Shown piece after piece: positions 10,901-25,294 of a DNA stretch of 64,000 nt. The stretch's first letter is position 1; every line of letters begins with the position of its first letter. The notes beneath the pieces are model-generated. The model was not told the DNA's origin and ran no database searches. It was given only the letters and a program-made list of their open reading frames with translations. This DNA comes from Candolleomyces eurysporus (taxonomy: Eukaryota; Basidiomycota; Agaricomycetes; Agaricales; Psathyrellaceae). The DNA lies in the NCBI GenBank assembly GCA_027579435.1, contig JANBPK010001197.1, positions 1 through 64,000 on the forward strand, given 5' to 3'. Position numbers and translations under genes: made by a program.

Positions 10901-11917
10901 AAAATCCATCCTAGTCCCTGAGCTTGTTGGCTTGTTTTTGTGGCAAACTCTGGCAAGTGTTTCCTACGAGACGAGCTACGATCCTGGTCGGTTTTAATCT
11001 CGAGCAGGTCACGCTCCAAAATCGGCTTCGACACGGCGGAGCTACTCTCAACACGATCCAGTCCTGCTAGAGTAGTAGTCGGATCTGACCCCTAGAGTTG
11101 GGGCAATTCATACATACTGAGTGGATGCTGAAGAATTTCAATGAGTCACCGAGCCAGTCGCAAGCAGAAAGAATAAGAGGAAGAGGCGGAGGCGGAGGCG
11201 TAGGTTGTGGGGAGCTGGATCGAACGTAACCCAATTTATAGCATGTGTATGCTTTCCTGAAGATATGATCTCGTCAACGAGGCAAATCTGATAGATACCG
11301 GAATGAAGAAAACAATGATTCAGGACAGCTGGTTTGCACTAGCTAGCGTCGAAATGATTGCCATGAAGCAGCATCGTCTTTGTTCTTGCATCGTGCTTGC
11401 TACCCAGGTAGATTCTGTGAGCGTCATGGCAAGTGGGGATTGATCCAAATTCTCAAGTTGTCACCGTTTATGCAGACGATTCCTGATGAAGTCGCTGTTG
11501 AAGAGTGCCGAACCCGACATCACTCAAGCAGAGCGCGCTAGGGGCCGTCCTGCGGCAGATTCCCAAGTCCATCGAATATTGAAGGAGACATTCTTGCAAA
11601 TGAAGTCAGACTCACCGATCCTGGGTGGCTCGGACCAATACGGGGGCAGGAAAGGTTCCTCAACCCAAAGCAGGGATTTAGCGCCCGGCAAGCGCTAGCG
11701 TCCTGGAACGTCTCAATCTCAGCCTCTTTCCCAATTCACCATTCTCGTGAGTTATTAAACCAGTTCCAAGCCTAGCTGCTAGTACGTTACACGAAAAGAA
11801 ACGGTCCATAATTATGTCCATCAGACTGAAAAATACATCTCCTAGACAACATATTATCCACCCAGCTCAGGCGCAGAAGGCTTGAAGGCCCGCCTCAAGA
11901 CATTCCTTGCACGAGCC
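10901..11917. other. Intergenic, nothing recognised
   Basis: Contains a GA-rich run near 11175-11205 (repeated gaggcgg-type units) and short open frames. No gene could be supported. Confidence 0.4.
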
Positions 11918-12586
11918 CTACTCCTCCCCTATCGTAAAATTATACGCTCCTTTGAACCAATTAGGGTTGCGCGCTGTTAAAAGACGGAAAGCTTCAACGC
12001 CTGTATGCGATCCTGAACACTCAGATGGCTTCGGACCCAAGGGACGTTGGCAGAGAGTGCAAGCGCGCGGTGAACTTTCCGAGTTGGCCTCAGCCCGAGA
12101 GTTCGAACCTCCTCTGGAGGTAGAAGAGGAGGAGGAGGCAGAGGCAGAGGTAGAGGCGGAGGCGGAGGCGGAGGAAGAGGAACCATCACTCTTTCCACCT
12201 GCGTTAGCAGCGGCACCCTGGCCCTTGACGCCCTCTTGCTTCGTAGCATCACCCCTCAAACCTCTCGACTCACGCGTCTTCTTCCGACCGTCTTTCATAC
12301 GGCTCCAGTGGTGCATACTGGCGCGGTACGCCTGCATGCCTCTCTTATAGTCCTCCGAGCCGCTGAAATCGCTTGAATCGATGGAGTCAGTGGAGATACT
12401 CGACTCGCTCAAGTCGCTGAACTCTTCCTGCTCCACCACAAAAAGCGCATCCACCGAGGTTGCAGAAGCTCGATCAGCACAACATGTTAAAATAGAGAGT
12501 TTGAAGGTACCTACCTCAGATTCATGTTCCGGCTTCCTCCATTCCGGCTTGCCCGCGTAAACCACAATGCTCGGCAGGAGTATCAT
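11918..12586 (-). CDS. Ser-rich hypothetical protein
   Basis: Unrecognised protein read from the ATG at 12586 (MILLPSIVV). A likely intron (donor GTAGGTACC after HESE, acceptor GAGCAG before EEFSDLSES) removes about 85 nt; the frame is also open without splicing. The middle is an acidic Ser-rich segment (SDLSESSISTDSIDSSDFSG), followed by a basic region, a Ser/Ala low-complexity run encoded by purine-rich trinucleotide repeats near 12115-12180, and a C-terminus with a CTLC pair and a conserved-looking tail ending in FTIGEE. The start could be further upstream at 12793, but that segment looks like 5' untranslated sequence. No function can be assigned. Confidence 0.5.
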   Translation of the reverse strand: MILLPSIVVYAGKPEWRKPEHESEVGTFKLSILTCCADRASATSVDALFVVEQEEFSDLSESSISTDSIDSSDFSGSEDYKRGMQAYRASMHHWSRMKDGRKKTRESRGLRGDATKQEGVKGQGAAANAGGKSDGSSSSASASASTSASASSSSSTSRGGSNSRAEANSESSPRACTLCQRPLGPKPSECSGSHTGVEAFRLLTARNPNWFKGAYNFTIGEE

Positions 12587-13390
12587 TCGAGGATCCGGTG
12601 AGGTATTGGTAGGTAGATAGATGTGTAGAGAATTAGAACGAAGGAAGGAAGGATTGAAGGATTGAATGGTATATGATATGATATGGAAGATGACAACCCA
12701 GCAGACTTTTATACCAGACCCCAGCCTCGCTTGCCGTATGGGTGCAGTCCATCCGAGTCGGTGTGGCCCTCTTCCGTCGGTCGTCGTCGCCACCTTCGCA
12801 GCAACCTTACCTTACGCCATGTACACACCGTATCCAGCCTACGCCCCCGAAAATAACATCGCTCTCGTTCCCGCTTGTAGATATACCATAACCAAGACTA
12901 CAACAGACGTCGGGCCGAAAACAACGAAAATCTGGGTTGTGTGTACCCGAGAATGGAAGACTATATTCTATCCGAACAAAGCCGCCGAGCTAACGAAGCG
13001 GATCTAGTTTTGTGTGTATCTAATTATAAGAGTGCAATTGAACAACGAGGCGGCCACAATAGTATATTGTCGAAAAGAACAAAACCTCGCCACAAATTAG
13101 CCGAAATTCTTCACCCCACACCCACGCAAAAGACAAGAATCATAAAAGAGAGCAAAAGAGATATCATTCTATACACCAGGTGATTGATTATTCTTTACAT
13201 GATTTTGGGCACGAAAGGCCGTTACTATGAGAAACAAAAAAAGGAAGAAACGAGCAAAAAAAAACNAGGGGTAAGGGAGTCTATGTATGTATGCACAGAG
13301 ATGGAGATGGTTTACAATTGAAAGTCCAGAAAGAATGCGTAGATGATGTCATGAAACGACGCCAAAGGAGCAGCTCGGAGAGGAAGACAC
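12587..13390. other. Intergenic, nothing recognised
   Basis: 5' flank of the Ser-rich gene and 3' flank of ATP-citrate lyase. A-rich stretches near 13230-13270 include an N at 13266. No gene was seen. Confidence 0.5.
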
Positions 13391-16300
13391 TTAATGCATC
13401 TTGCCCAACACACGAGGCTGGCTAACATCCGCCATGTTGATGAAGATATCGTCAGCAGGATGACGGTACAAAGGCGCCCTCAGCCTCTTCTGGTCGAGGT
13501 GGTGTCCAATGAACCCAATGCTCCTTCCGAGGACGAACAAGCCGTTGAGGGTACCAATCCTGATGTACTCATCAGCCTCCTCAGAGGTGAAGGCTCCAGA
13601 GTCACGGAGGAGGTCGACGAAGCAGACAGCAATGCAACCGTCAACGTTCAAGATGAGCTATAAGGAACGCGATTAGCTATCGAGGTCGAGGGGAGGGAAA
13701 AGGATGACGACTTACAGTATCCTTCTTGGCAGTGGTAACCTTCTCGACGGCGAGGGCGTAGTCGAGCAAGCTGTGGCTGGGGAAGTTCTTGCGCACGTAC
13801 TCCTTCACGAGCTCGACACGGAGATCAGGGTTGTTGACGCTCTTGATCTTGTGGCCGATACCGCTGACTATACTCAACCATCAGCAACGAAGGACACGAC
13901 AAAGAACCAACGAAAATACGCACTGAGCTTGTTCTGCTTCCTGGCCTGGTCGACGAACTCACGAGGAGTCAAACCAGTGTCACGAGCGTTGGAGAACATG
14001 GAAGCAGCCTCGTCGAGGGCACCACCGAATCGGCTACCGATGGTCAAGAGACCAGAGGCCAACGAGGAGATCAAGTCCTTGCCGGCACGAGTGGCGACGA
14101 TGGTGTTCATGGCACCAGAGACGGCGGGACCGTGGTCGGCAGTGAGCATGAGAACCATCTCGACGAACTTGGTAGCCCAAGGAGGGAGACCTAGAGGGCA
14201 AATGACAATGAGTGAAAGATCGAAAACGTAGATATAAAAAGGACGTACGCCTCTTGAACCAGAGCAAAGCGACGACACCACCAAGGCCGATATCCTCCTT
14301 GAACACCTCCGAGATCTTCATACCAGCGTACAAGAGTTCCTGGCCACGCTCGTCGGAGATGGTCGAGATGAAGGCAGCAGGCTTTCGGATGAGACCGAGC
14401 TCCTGGGCCCACTTGTAGTCCATGGGGATGACGGGGGGCTCAACCTCCCTCTTGGGAACGATGGTGCCGACCTGGACAAGGCTCTCGTAGGTCTCCTTCA
14501 ACACACGTGGGAGCTCCTCAAAGGTATCGGGAACGACGAAGCCAGCATCCCTCATCGCCCTGTTCTTCGCATCGGCGGTCTCGAGGTCGCTGTTGGCCAT
14601 GCTGCCGGCGTGACCGAACTGAACTTCAGTGGTGAACATCTTGGCGCAGGTACCGATGGCCCAGGCGACGATGGGCTTCTTGATCTTGCCGCTCTTGACA
14701 GCCTCGATGACACGGTACTCTTCGATACCACCGACTTCACCGAGCAGGACGAGCATCTTGCACTCGGGGTCAGCCTCGTAGCGGAGGAGATGGTCGATGA
14801 AGGTGGTTCCGGGGTAGCGATCACCACCAATGGCGATACCCTCGTAGGTACCGTTGGTGACGATGGAGAGGATGTTGTTGAGTTCGTTGGACATACCACC
14901 GGACTTGGAGACGTAGCCGACAGAGCCAGGGCGGTAGAGCTTGGAAGCGATGATGTTGTCCATCATACTGCAAGAGATGAATCAGTAATTGTCGGCAAAG
15001 CAAGAAAAAAACACAACGTACCCTCCAGAGTTACCGATCCTGAAGCATCCAGGCTTGATACCACCGACAGTGGCGGGACCGATGATGAGGACACCCTTGG
15101 CGTCGGCCTTCCAGAGGATCTCACGAGCGTGGCGCTCGGGGACACCCTCAGCGATGAGAGCAATGGCCTTGATCTGCTCGTGCTCCAAGCACTCGAGGGT
15201 ACTCGAGTAGACCGATCGAGAGCTGGCGAAGTTGACGACGACATCGACATCAGGGTGCTTTGAAACGGCCTCCTTCAAGCTGGTGTAGACGGGGAGGAGA
15301 GTCTCCTTGGTACCCCAGTAGAACTTCTGGATGTGGTGACCACCGAAGGGGTAGATCATGGCAGCGACGGAGGGAGCTTGACGACCGCAAGAATAGTCGA
15401 AGTCGAGCATGCCCTGGATGGCACGGGGTTGGAGACCGTAGACGAAGGAGCGGGTGTTGGCATCGAAAGGCCTGAACCAGGGTCGTCCGCTCTGGGAGAC
15501 CTTGGTCTCGAAGTGGACGATGTTGTCGGAGGCCTGGGTACGCTCACCATCGGGGTGGATAGCTCCAACGGTCTCGTTGGCATCAGAAACAGGGGCGACT
15601 TGCTCGGCCTGAGCGGGGGGAGTGCCGGGTTGGACGCTCTTCAAGCCGCTAGCGGGGGCGTTGGAGGTCTTGCTCTTGGAGAGGTCGATGCCGAGAGCGA
15701 GGGGGACGATCTCGGTGATGTGGGTGTCGGGACCGAAGACGCGGATGGGGACGCCCAAGCTCTCACCGAGGAGACGCATGGCCTTGAGACCTTCCTGGTA
15801 GTTGGGACCGCCACGGCGAACGAAGATCTTGACGGAGTGGTTGATGAGCTGGTTCTTGTACTCCTTGAGAGCGCGGATGATTCCCTTGAAGGTAGCAGCG
15901 ACGTTGGTGAAGTTGGCAATACCACCACCAATGATGAGGAGCTTGCCATCGGGGCGAGGAGTGCCACGGGTGATCAGGTCGACTGGAGGGATTGTTAAAG
16001 ACAGTCATTGAACATTGGGGAGAAATAGCTTACTGATGGTCTTGGCGTATTCGTAGGTCTGGCCTTCAGAAGGAGCACCAGAGTATTCACCATAGTTGGC
16101 GAGCTCGTGTGCGTATCCGTGAGCAGCGATGGCGTCAGAGTAGACGACGGAGGCACCACCACCGGCAACCATGGTCCAGATGCGACCTTCGGGGTTCAAG
16201 ACGGTGAGCTTGAGGGAAGCACCGGTGGAAGCATCGAGCTTCTGGATGTAGGCTTCCTCCTTGGTGAGATCACGACCGAAAGGAGCGGGCCAGACCTAGC

Positions 16301-17498
16301 AAAGCCAGTTAGACGCGAACGTTGGGATAACCGTAGGCAAACTTACCATTGGTGGTCCACGGTCAGCGGTGACCTTGGCAGCCTTGGTGGCAGCAGCATC
16401 GTAGACGGTCAAGTCACGAGCAACGGCCCACTTGGGACCACAGATGCTCTCTGCAGTCTGGTCGAGCTTGGCGGCCATATCGAGGTAGCAAACCTGAGGC
16501 TCTCCGCCATTGACGCCATCGAGGACGACGAGGGGGTTGATCTCGAGGTAAGCAAAGTGGAGGTCGACGTAGACGCTGTAGAGACGGGTGAGGAAGTCGA
16601 CGAGGGTGTCCTTCTTCTCGGCAGGGACGTGAGTCAGGAGGGTGTTGGCGATGGTTTCGCGTGAAGGGAAAGCCTCTGTGACAGGGATGTCAAGAACCAG
16701 GGCCTTGGCGTCGACGTCACCAATGTCCACGCCACCTTCGTGGGTGAACAGGATCGCGTCGCCCTCTCGCTTGGAGGTGATGCAGACATAGTACTCGGTG
16801 TTGGAGGGATGGGGCAGGAAGGGTTCTACGATGAAGTTGTTGAGGGTACCGGTGATCGATTCGACCTGCGTGATTGATCAGTATCGGGAACGAGGACAAG
16901 GAGATGCAGCTGATAAAAGTGAAGGTGCAGGGTCGATCACGTGGATCCACTAATTAGAGACGCGTTCGTGGTCATTTGTCTCGCATCTCGCATCTGATAG
17001 CCTCGCGTCGCACATTACGCGACTGAATCGAGGTATGATCAGGGAGATAACAGATGGCCGAGATACACGTTGTGTGGCCAGCGGGGACGATGAGATGGAG
17101 ACTCGAGCTCACCTTTTGAGGCTTGCCCGCGCGTGCGGAGATCCAGGGCTTGGCCTCGTCCCAAGTCTTGTTGAGAGCCAACAGACCAGCCTTTCCTCGG
17201 CGCTTGATGAGCTGATCAGGCTTTGCGACGAGCTTCTCGGTGAACACCCAGCTCGGGAGCTGCGAGTCGGGGGTGATGGTGTTCGTCTCGGGATCCCAGG
17301 AGATCTGGGCGACCTTTGCGGTGGGGTACGAGAAGTTGGTCTTCACCGTCGCGTGAGGGGCCACTGCAGGCGCACGCTCGAGCCAGTAGGCCAGGAGGAG
17401 CTTGGCATCGTACTCGCGGATGGCTAGCGGGGGGTGGTGAGCGATCTGCACGACGGACCCGGGGCTCTGGACGACGAGGACACACCTTTGGAAGACAT
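13391..17498 (-). CDS. ACLY: ATP-citrate lyase (single-polypeptide form)
   Basis: Cytosolic enzyme that converts citrate and CoA with ATP to acetyl-CoA and oxaloacetate, feeding fatty acid and sterol synthesis. Exon 1 is only 13 nt (17498-17486, MSSK), followed by exon 2 ending at 17113 and a 247-nt intron to 16865; further introns lie near 16296-16345, 15980-16030, 14968-15020, 14190-14250, 13868-13920 and 13660-13715. The N-terminal ATP-grasp/citrate-binding half ([28 protein letters not shown]) is followed by the CoA-binding and succinyl-CoA-synthetase-like region ([57 protein letters not shown]). In that region GHAGSMAN contains the phosphohistidine. The citrate-synthase-like C-terminus follows ([23 protein letters not shown]) and ends in RVLGKMH. 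The frame is intact and the length is normal for the fused basidiomycete/animal type. Confidence 0.97.
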
Positions 17499-17551
17499 GG
17501 CGGGCGATGGAGGAGAAGATGGGAGTGAGGAAGAGCAGAGGCGTGATTGGG

Positions 17552-17562
17552 GGTATATAACA
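17552..17562 (-). promoter_or_regulatory. TATA box of ATP-citrate lyase
   Basis: The minus strand reads gttatataccc about 55 nt upstream of the ATG at 17498, which is a normal distance for a fungal TATA element with a short leader. CCAAT-type pentamers also occur further upstream, near 17770 and 17867. Confidence 0.55.
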
Positions 17563-20097
17563 GAAAAATAAAAGAGGTATAGGACCCTGGTCCGGCGTTA
17601 TTGGGCCTAAAACCGGGTCCGACGCCCTAGGCAGAATCTGGTTGGCCCCCAAAGTTCCCACGCGCGGCCCTGATACCACTTTCTGCGAATATTCTGGTAT
17701 CAGCGCGGTACTCTGGATTGTCTGATGTGCGTTGCTACAGCCAGCTTTTGCGGTGAGCGGCCGGCTTCCACCAATAGCCTGTCCGCCGCGGCTCCAGGTC
17801 AAATACCCGGAGACGAGAAGCAACAGATCCATCCCAATTATGAGCCCTGCGTACTATACACCCCGGCTACCCAATAGCCTGGTGCAGTCACCGGTACGAT
17901 CCATTCTCTGGGACGCGCGTTCTGCGAAAATCGTCAATTTGCCCCAATACATCACCCATCCAGGGCATCGCTAACCCCAGGACATCTGCAAATTGCGATG
18001 GAGGTTTGCAACAAGATCGGTGCCATTAGTCGGACACAAGTCGGCCATGCCTGGCCCCTGTATTTGATCCGCTATTATCTAAGAGGATTTGCTCATTGGC
18101 CAGTGTTTAGCGCTCAATTTCGGGAGCTCGACTTGCGGTCGGGTTCATAGCAAGAGAAAACGTCGCGTTCACGTCTGAAGCCTTCTGGTGCATGCTCTTT
18201 TCCCCTGTTCTCCCAGATAACAAAGGGACGAGATAAGAGACACCGCGTAACTGGTTTGTATTGAACAACCCTTGATGAGATGCTCATTGTTCAGTTATAG
18301 CCCAGTATCCGAGGTGTCAAATAGGATTTCCTCGGACCAATGCCGCGTTCCCCTCATGTCATCAAACACGCCGGCGGGCAGAAGGAGTTATGTTCCCCAC
18401 TCGGCGTCACCGTAACGTTACGTTGATAGTCGTAAATGCAGTGAACTCTTCCTTACTTGACAAGATGGTACCGAAATCACATCTAGCTACCCAGAATTTC
18501 TTCCAAATGATCACCATGTCGCCCGGTAAGCGTTGACCTCGGGTGAGTAGACGCGTTCGAGGCTTTCATACATCCTGGATTGGCCAGCGAACCAATAGGG
18601 CGACGCGACATACCTCCTTCTGTAAATCAGAAGACGCCTGCAGGCGTTCTGGCGAACCTTTCTCCCCTCGTTTTGATCCGCGAACATCCCAAAAATCCTT
18701 CTATTTTTAGACGAACCACAGAGTGCGAATGAGCTTGAACATACAGTTACGTTACACTCACATAATCCCTCACCAGGAGTACAGAACAATGCTGCCCTTC
18801 AGAACTACCCTTCGTCAGTCACGTCCTTGAACGTGGAGCCTTGCGTCGTCCTCGAGCTCATGCCCTCCACCCGTGAAATGTACTTTGACGAGATGTGCCT
18901 TCCACGTTGTCGTCTATCATTGCTGCCGGAATCTCTCCAACCCCGTTCCATAGTTTTTGACGCTTTGTCGACATCCCTCAGACTGGCCGATTCATAGCGA
19001 TCAGGGTTAGCGTTCACGCCCACCAAGTCCACTTTCTGGGATCATGGGTCTCCTGGATGAATCTGTTACTCGTAGAAGTACGAAAGTCGTATGTGATCGT
19101 CGTTGTCGCTATCCAGTAAGCTAGACGCTAATTTAGCTCTTTAATCTTTCACTGTTGACGACTGCCGGAGAGTTCGAGCACACTGCGGCGGCACACCTTG
19201 AAGCTTGAACACCGACCCACTTCAACCTCCGCTCCAAGTGCCACCATCCTCGCACCTCTTATCGGATCCAAGTTCTCTGTCCTCCTCCCGATGAGATGAA
19301 ACACTAGTATCCCTATCACTCTGCCACTTTCACTTTCTTTTCACTTTCACTTTCGCTAAACCATCTCGACCACTCGTGTTGTCCCGAAAAGGTTACCGAA
19401 AGGAGCTGGAGCTTTTTCTTCATCACCGTAGCGAGCTCGCGCATCCGGCGCCCGCAGGCCGTAGACGAGTTGAATCCTCCGTCCGCACTCGGCGGGTCGT
19501 TGATGATGTGTGGGCTCGTTCCATCCTTCCAATACTCCACTACCTGCTCTCTCGACCTCCTCCTTCTTCACTTTTGGGCTCAAGTGTGCGAGTTCCGAGA
19601 CTACGTCGTCGTCACCACCGCCGCTTATTACCGCACGAACCTGCTTTGCAGTACAGCGCATGGATGCTCCGTGATCGCAGACTTATGAAAGGTCGACGCT
19701 GCGAATTAGAAAGGCTCGGAGATTGGTGTCTGCTCCGAGCAGGAGAACAAACGATGGAGAAACACGAGGTGGAGGGTTTGAAGCTGAGTCTAAATCAACG
19801 ATACACTCATCCATCCGACTTGGCTGTGGGGGTTGTCAGCAGCCCAATGACACCTATCTTCTGAATTTCTCGAATCGTAGTTCCTCAACGTTACAAGAGG
19901 GTCCTGGGCAGAGGCCAATGAGAAGCTATAGCAATTCTGATTTCATGTTCGAGTTCTGGCGAGAATTTGGACATGGTGGCGTAGTAAGTAATCACAAAAA
20001 TAAGCTCTATACCCTTTCAAGGCTTTGCGGCAAAACAGTGAAGCGAGCTCTAGCTGACATCTGGATTATCCGCCTTTTACTTCTGCTGCGAGGCCAT
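17563..20097. other. Long intergenic region, no gene recognised
   Basis: About 2.5 kb with only short open frames (the longest under 170 codons, on both strands near 19.3-19.9 kb) and no recognisable protein. It holds the ATP-citrate lyase promoter at the left. A pyrimidine-rich stretch near 19316-19357 repeats ttcactttc. A fast-evolving or lineage-specific gene cannot be excluded at 19.3-19.9 kb. Confidence 0.45.
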
Positions 20098-21690
<1,593 letters not shown>

Positions 21691-22713
21691 CCTCTTGGTA
21701 TAATCTCGGGACTTTGAACTGTAAGGATACACTTCGATCCCGTTTACTCAGTCCCTGCACTTTCCCGACTCATTTGAAGGAAGAAGGCTGGTCTGTTCCC
21801 GTGTCTTCTAGGTTCCGAGGCATTTTGACTCGGGTTCATATGTGCCGTTTCCAGGCGCCAAGATGGATGCGCGGCATGTGCAGGAACCATCAACGGCTCC
21901 GCTGTTTTCCGCCAATGTTTCCCATTTACCTGCTTGTGTTTTGTTTTCAGTACTAACTCTCCCCTGAGTCACCTCATTTCCAACATGGATCACTCAGCTG
22001 TATTGTATATGAAAATGCCTCGGACCACTGCCATGCGAAGCAGTGGCCACTTCCCACAGGTGAACGTATGCCTATAGAGCCTTCCACTCGCGCCCTACTC
22101 GCTTTCAAATATTCCTTGGTCTCGATCCGTATGCATAATAGATTGCGGGAGAGCCCTCCTTCATTCCACCTACTTCGGTTCGGCCGACCTGGTTCTGCAT
22201 AGACCGTTCTGCTCATATTAACGTGCATAATTACTCCATCCGCTAAAATCAGCCTCGGCGACTCGCTGTTCTAACACGAAGCACGAAGACTCTCACACAT
22301 CAACATAGATAGGTAAGCTCCAGAAGCAAGGATCAAAGAACGGCTTCGGCTGCTCGCTGATGCGCATAATGAGTGCAGTAGATTATCCACGTTCGCCCAG
22401 ATGTGGAGCCGTGGGGCTGAGTGAGGTGAAGGCAAAGGTGCACCTACCTCTCACGCTACCAGAAAGAATCGACTTGCTACGGATAGCTCACGATTGGAGG
22501 CTCGATGTACAGAGGAAGCGAAGGATTTGCGGGAACCCTCCTTCCATCCTTCCATCCCTCCGCTCCGTGGAGTCAAGGACTCCATATGCAGTTTCGTAAC
22601 GCTTATCGATCCTCTCAAGCCTTTTTGAGTCCACCAGAGTTTCATCATATAAAATGCTACCTGCCGTCACCTTTTCTTTATGTAAGAAGAGCTATGGATC
22701 TACAGAAACGTAC
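21691..22713. other. Intergenic, nothing recognised
   Basis: No start exon for the adenosylhomocysteinase-like gene was found here despite a search for the GRKEIE and EMPGL words of its N-terminus. Only short open frames are present. Confidence 0.5.
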
Positions 22714-24072
22714 TTATTTCGGTAAAAGTCCCTGTGCGGGTGATTGCGCCAGGAAGTCTGTATCCTGAGAGTGAACCAAGAAGTCCACCCCTTCCCTTAC
22801 CAACGCCTGGACTGCCTCCCTGTCCCCCGGTGGGTAACGAGGCGCCCAAAAAACACTGTAACCTCCCCAGTGGAACAGCGTGTCCTGCGCCAGGCTGACG
22901 CCGCTTCCAGAATTCGAAATGCAGCGAGCGTAAGCTTCGATGAAGATTTGAAGTATCACAGTCGCAGCCTCGGAAGCGATCTTGTCCCCACGGACGAGGA
23001 AATTCATCCCACCACAAAATAAGCCGACATCTGAGCCCGGTAATCCTCTCTTTGCGACTTCCCAGTCTAAAACGAAGATACGAAGGTTTGGTCCACGGGA
23101 GTCAACTAGGATATTCGCATGCCAGAAGTCTCCCATGACGAACTAGAGAAAGGAAAATATCTGTCAGTTCAGTTTTCTTACGAGTTGAAATGGAAGCGGA
23201 TATGATGGGACAGTCTGAGTTGAGCGAAGAACTAACCACATCGCGACCAGGGACTCGATCGAAGAAGAGTTTGGAACGATACTCTTGGGCCAGCGTCGAG
23301 ATGAGCTGAATCTTAGCTTGATCTACTTGCAAGTCCGACAGCAGTGGCGATAGTTCATTCCAGTCCTTATCCGAGCGGTCCAACGTGGGCGCTACGCGAT
23401 CGTAGTAAAATTCCGCCGCCGCCTCCTTCGCCTGCGTATTCTCGTCAAAAAGATCGAGAATGCCCTCGGGATTGCTCCTACTCCACTCATGAATCGATGC
23501 AAGGAATTCGCCTAAAGCTACCCCGATGGTTTTCGCTGTTTCTGCACCAGAAGAGGGCGCAGCGCCGCCGGAAGAAAGGAATTCGGTTAAAGTGACGACG
23601 TCGGGGCCACAATCCTCCATGATGATGACATAGTTGTGGGCGTCAAAATGGTAGATCTTGGGAATGGTGACGATAGACGAGGGAGGGAGACGTGATCTAA
23701 CGCGCATCATTGCCTCTACTTCGAACACCTGGATTACGATTGACGAAGAGTGAACATAGAGCACTACTCGATTTCGCTGTTTCTCACCTGTCGCTTCAAG
23801 TCCCATGCTGTATCCTGCCAGTCTTTGGTCACATGCTGGGCATGTTTAAGGATCACCGTATGACTGCCCTCAAAAGGGACGAGGAGATGGACCCTATACA
23901 GATAATTGACTGTGCCTCCCGTCAGATATGTCACAGATTGACCCGCAAAGGGAGTATTAGAGAGGTATGATTCGACTGCGGGAGCCGATGTCAAGCTGAG
24001 TGGCTCGGAAGATGGGGTTGGGGTAGGCATGCCGTTCTGAAATGGAAGGTGATTCCCTTCGACCGCTGACAT
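22714..24072 (-). CDS. APH-family phosphotransferase (kinase-like fold)
   Basis: Small-molecule kinase of the aminoglycoside phosphotransferase/choline kinase superfamily; the substrate is unknown. Three exons join from ATG 24072 (MSAVEGNHL), with introns of about 67 nt (donor after LKRQ, acceptor before VFEVEAM) and about 115 nt (donor after PGRDV, acceptor before FVMGDFW). Kinase features in order are the glycine-rich turn YLTGGTVNYLYRV, TVILKHAQ (phosphate-binding Lys), a helix EAMMRVRSR, the hinge VIIMEDCG, the Brenner-type catalytic loop MGDFWHANIL (Asp and Asn) and the metal-binding LDWEVAKRG. The product is about 415 residues, the usual size. The C-terminus ends in GLLPK. It lies next to the adenosylhomocysteinase-like gene in the same orientation, but there is no evidence that the two act together. 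Confidence 0.85.
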
Positions 24073-25241
24073 CTTGAAATCGGAGTAGTACAGGACGGGG
24101 GATGCGAAGGAGATAAAGCGAAGAAGGGCAGGGACCGTACTTTATATGTGAAGACACATACACTGGCAAACAACAGTGACGCAAGGCAGAGAAGAGATAC
24201 TGACAGATGGGGCGTTATGGACCCAGCAGACTGAACGAGTGTCAATGGCAATTTGAGTTTCAGGACAGACCGAGTAGGAGCCATACCTACCCCTGTCGAC
24301 TTTGTAGGCATGCAGCCGGTGACCGGTGCCCCGTTTCATGTGACTAAAGAGTCGTCGGGAAGTCCTAGCTGCCTACCGTCGACACCTAAATTGTTGCACT
24401 TTTTGTTGGTGCTTCCATTCGAACTTCAAGCACTCTTCTTTGCATCATGTGAGCAACAAGTTAGCGTACGGGAGCGAGGGAAGAGACTTCCCGAAAGAAT
24501 AAATTGAGTCATGCATCTTTCGGGAATCCATCAAATCAGGCAGATAAGAAATGTAAGAGACGGGCTCTAGGAGACCAAGACTCTGAATGGGCAGAGGAGA
24601 AGAGATGAGAAGTTGACCTTGAAAACTCGAGGGTTGACGCAATTGTCAATCCTAGTTTCCAAGGGTGGTGGGGAACTTCGGCGCTAGCTCGGGAGCCGAC
24701 TCTGAGCGCTGAGTCGTGAAAAGCCCACGGGCTGGCTGGGAGTTTTCCAGCAGGCCAGGGAGAGAGGAATCTCATCTCTTAGCGGGGGAGATAATTCTAT
24801 TGACTCAGAAACAAAGAGCGGAGCGCGCAGGTAAGTACACAGAGAAGATAATCCGGAAGAAGCTGGGGTCCGTGACCTACCCACATACTGGTAGAGGGCG
24901 GGTGGGAAAGAAGAGAAAAGATAGCTCTAATCGAGCAAANTGTATGCTATCGTTCAAGGATGGGGAACGAGAGCAAGAGGAAAGCAAGGGATCAGGCGCG
25001 CAGGCGCTTGAGAGCAGGGCGCGTACACAAACGCAAACTGCGCGCGTCACATGATCGCTCCGAGGAAGAGAGCTAACTTGTAATACGATTCGTTGTTCCG
25101 TACGCTACGCTCTACTTTTAACTAATCTACGCATGCTATCATTTTGAATGAGGCTTCCAATCTGGGGCATGGCCGTCACCGACTCCACTTTAAGTCCAGT
25201 GTTACAGCAGCCAGATCCCATGATAAGAAAGATGCTCTGAG
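24073..25241. other. Divergent intergenic region, nothing recognised
   Basis: Lies between the minus-strand APH kinase and the plus-strand CmcJ-like gene, so it contains both promoters. An N sits at 24940. The purine-rich segment at 24790-25020 has short open frames only. Confidence 0.5.
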
Positions 25242-25249
25242 TATATAAA
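25242..25249 (+). promoter_or_regulatory. TATA box of the CmcJ-like gene
   Basis: tatataaa lies 46 nt upstream of the ATG at 25295, consistent with a short 5' leader. Confidence 0.65.
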
Positions 25250-25294
25250 GCCCTTCGAACGCTCGACAGTTCATTCAAATTCGCCGTTCTCATT

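Noticed and set aside
14610..15998. Long plus-strand open frames opposite ATP-citrate lyase (up to 221 codons)
   Set aside because: They mirror exons of a strongly conserved gene with biased codon use, contain no domain, and end at its exon borders.
19316..19864. Overlapping open frames on both strands (up to 162 codons)
   Set aside because: No domain, no splice partners, and a pyrimidine/purine-biased sequence that yields long frames by chance.
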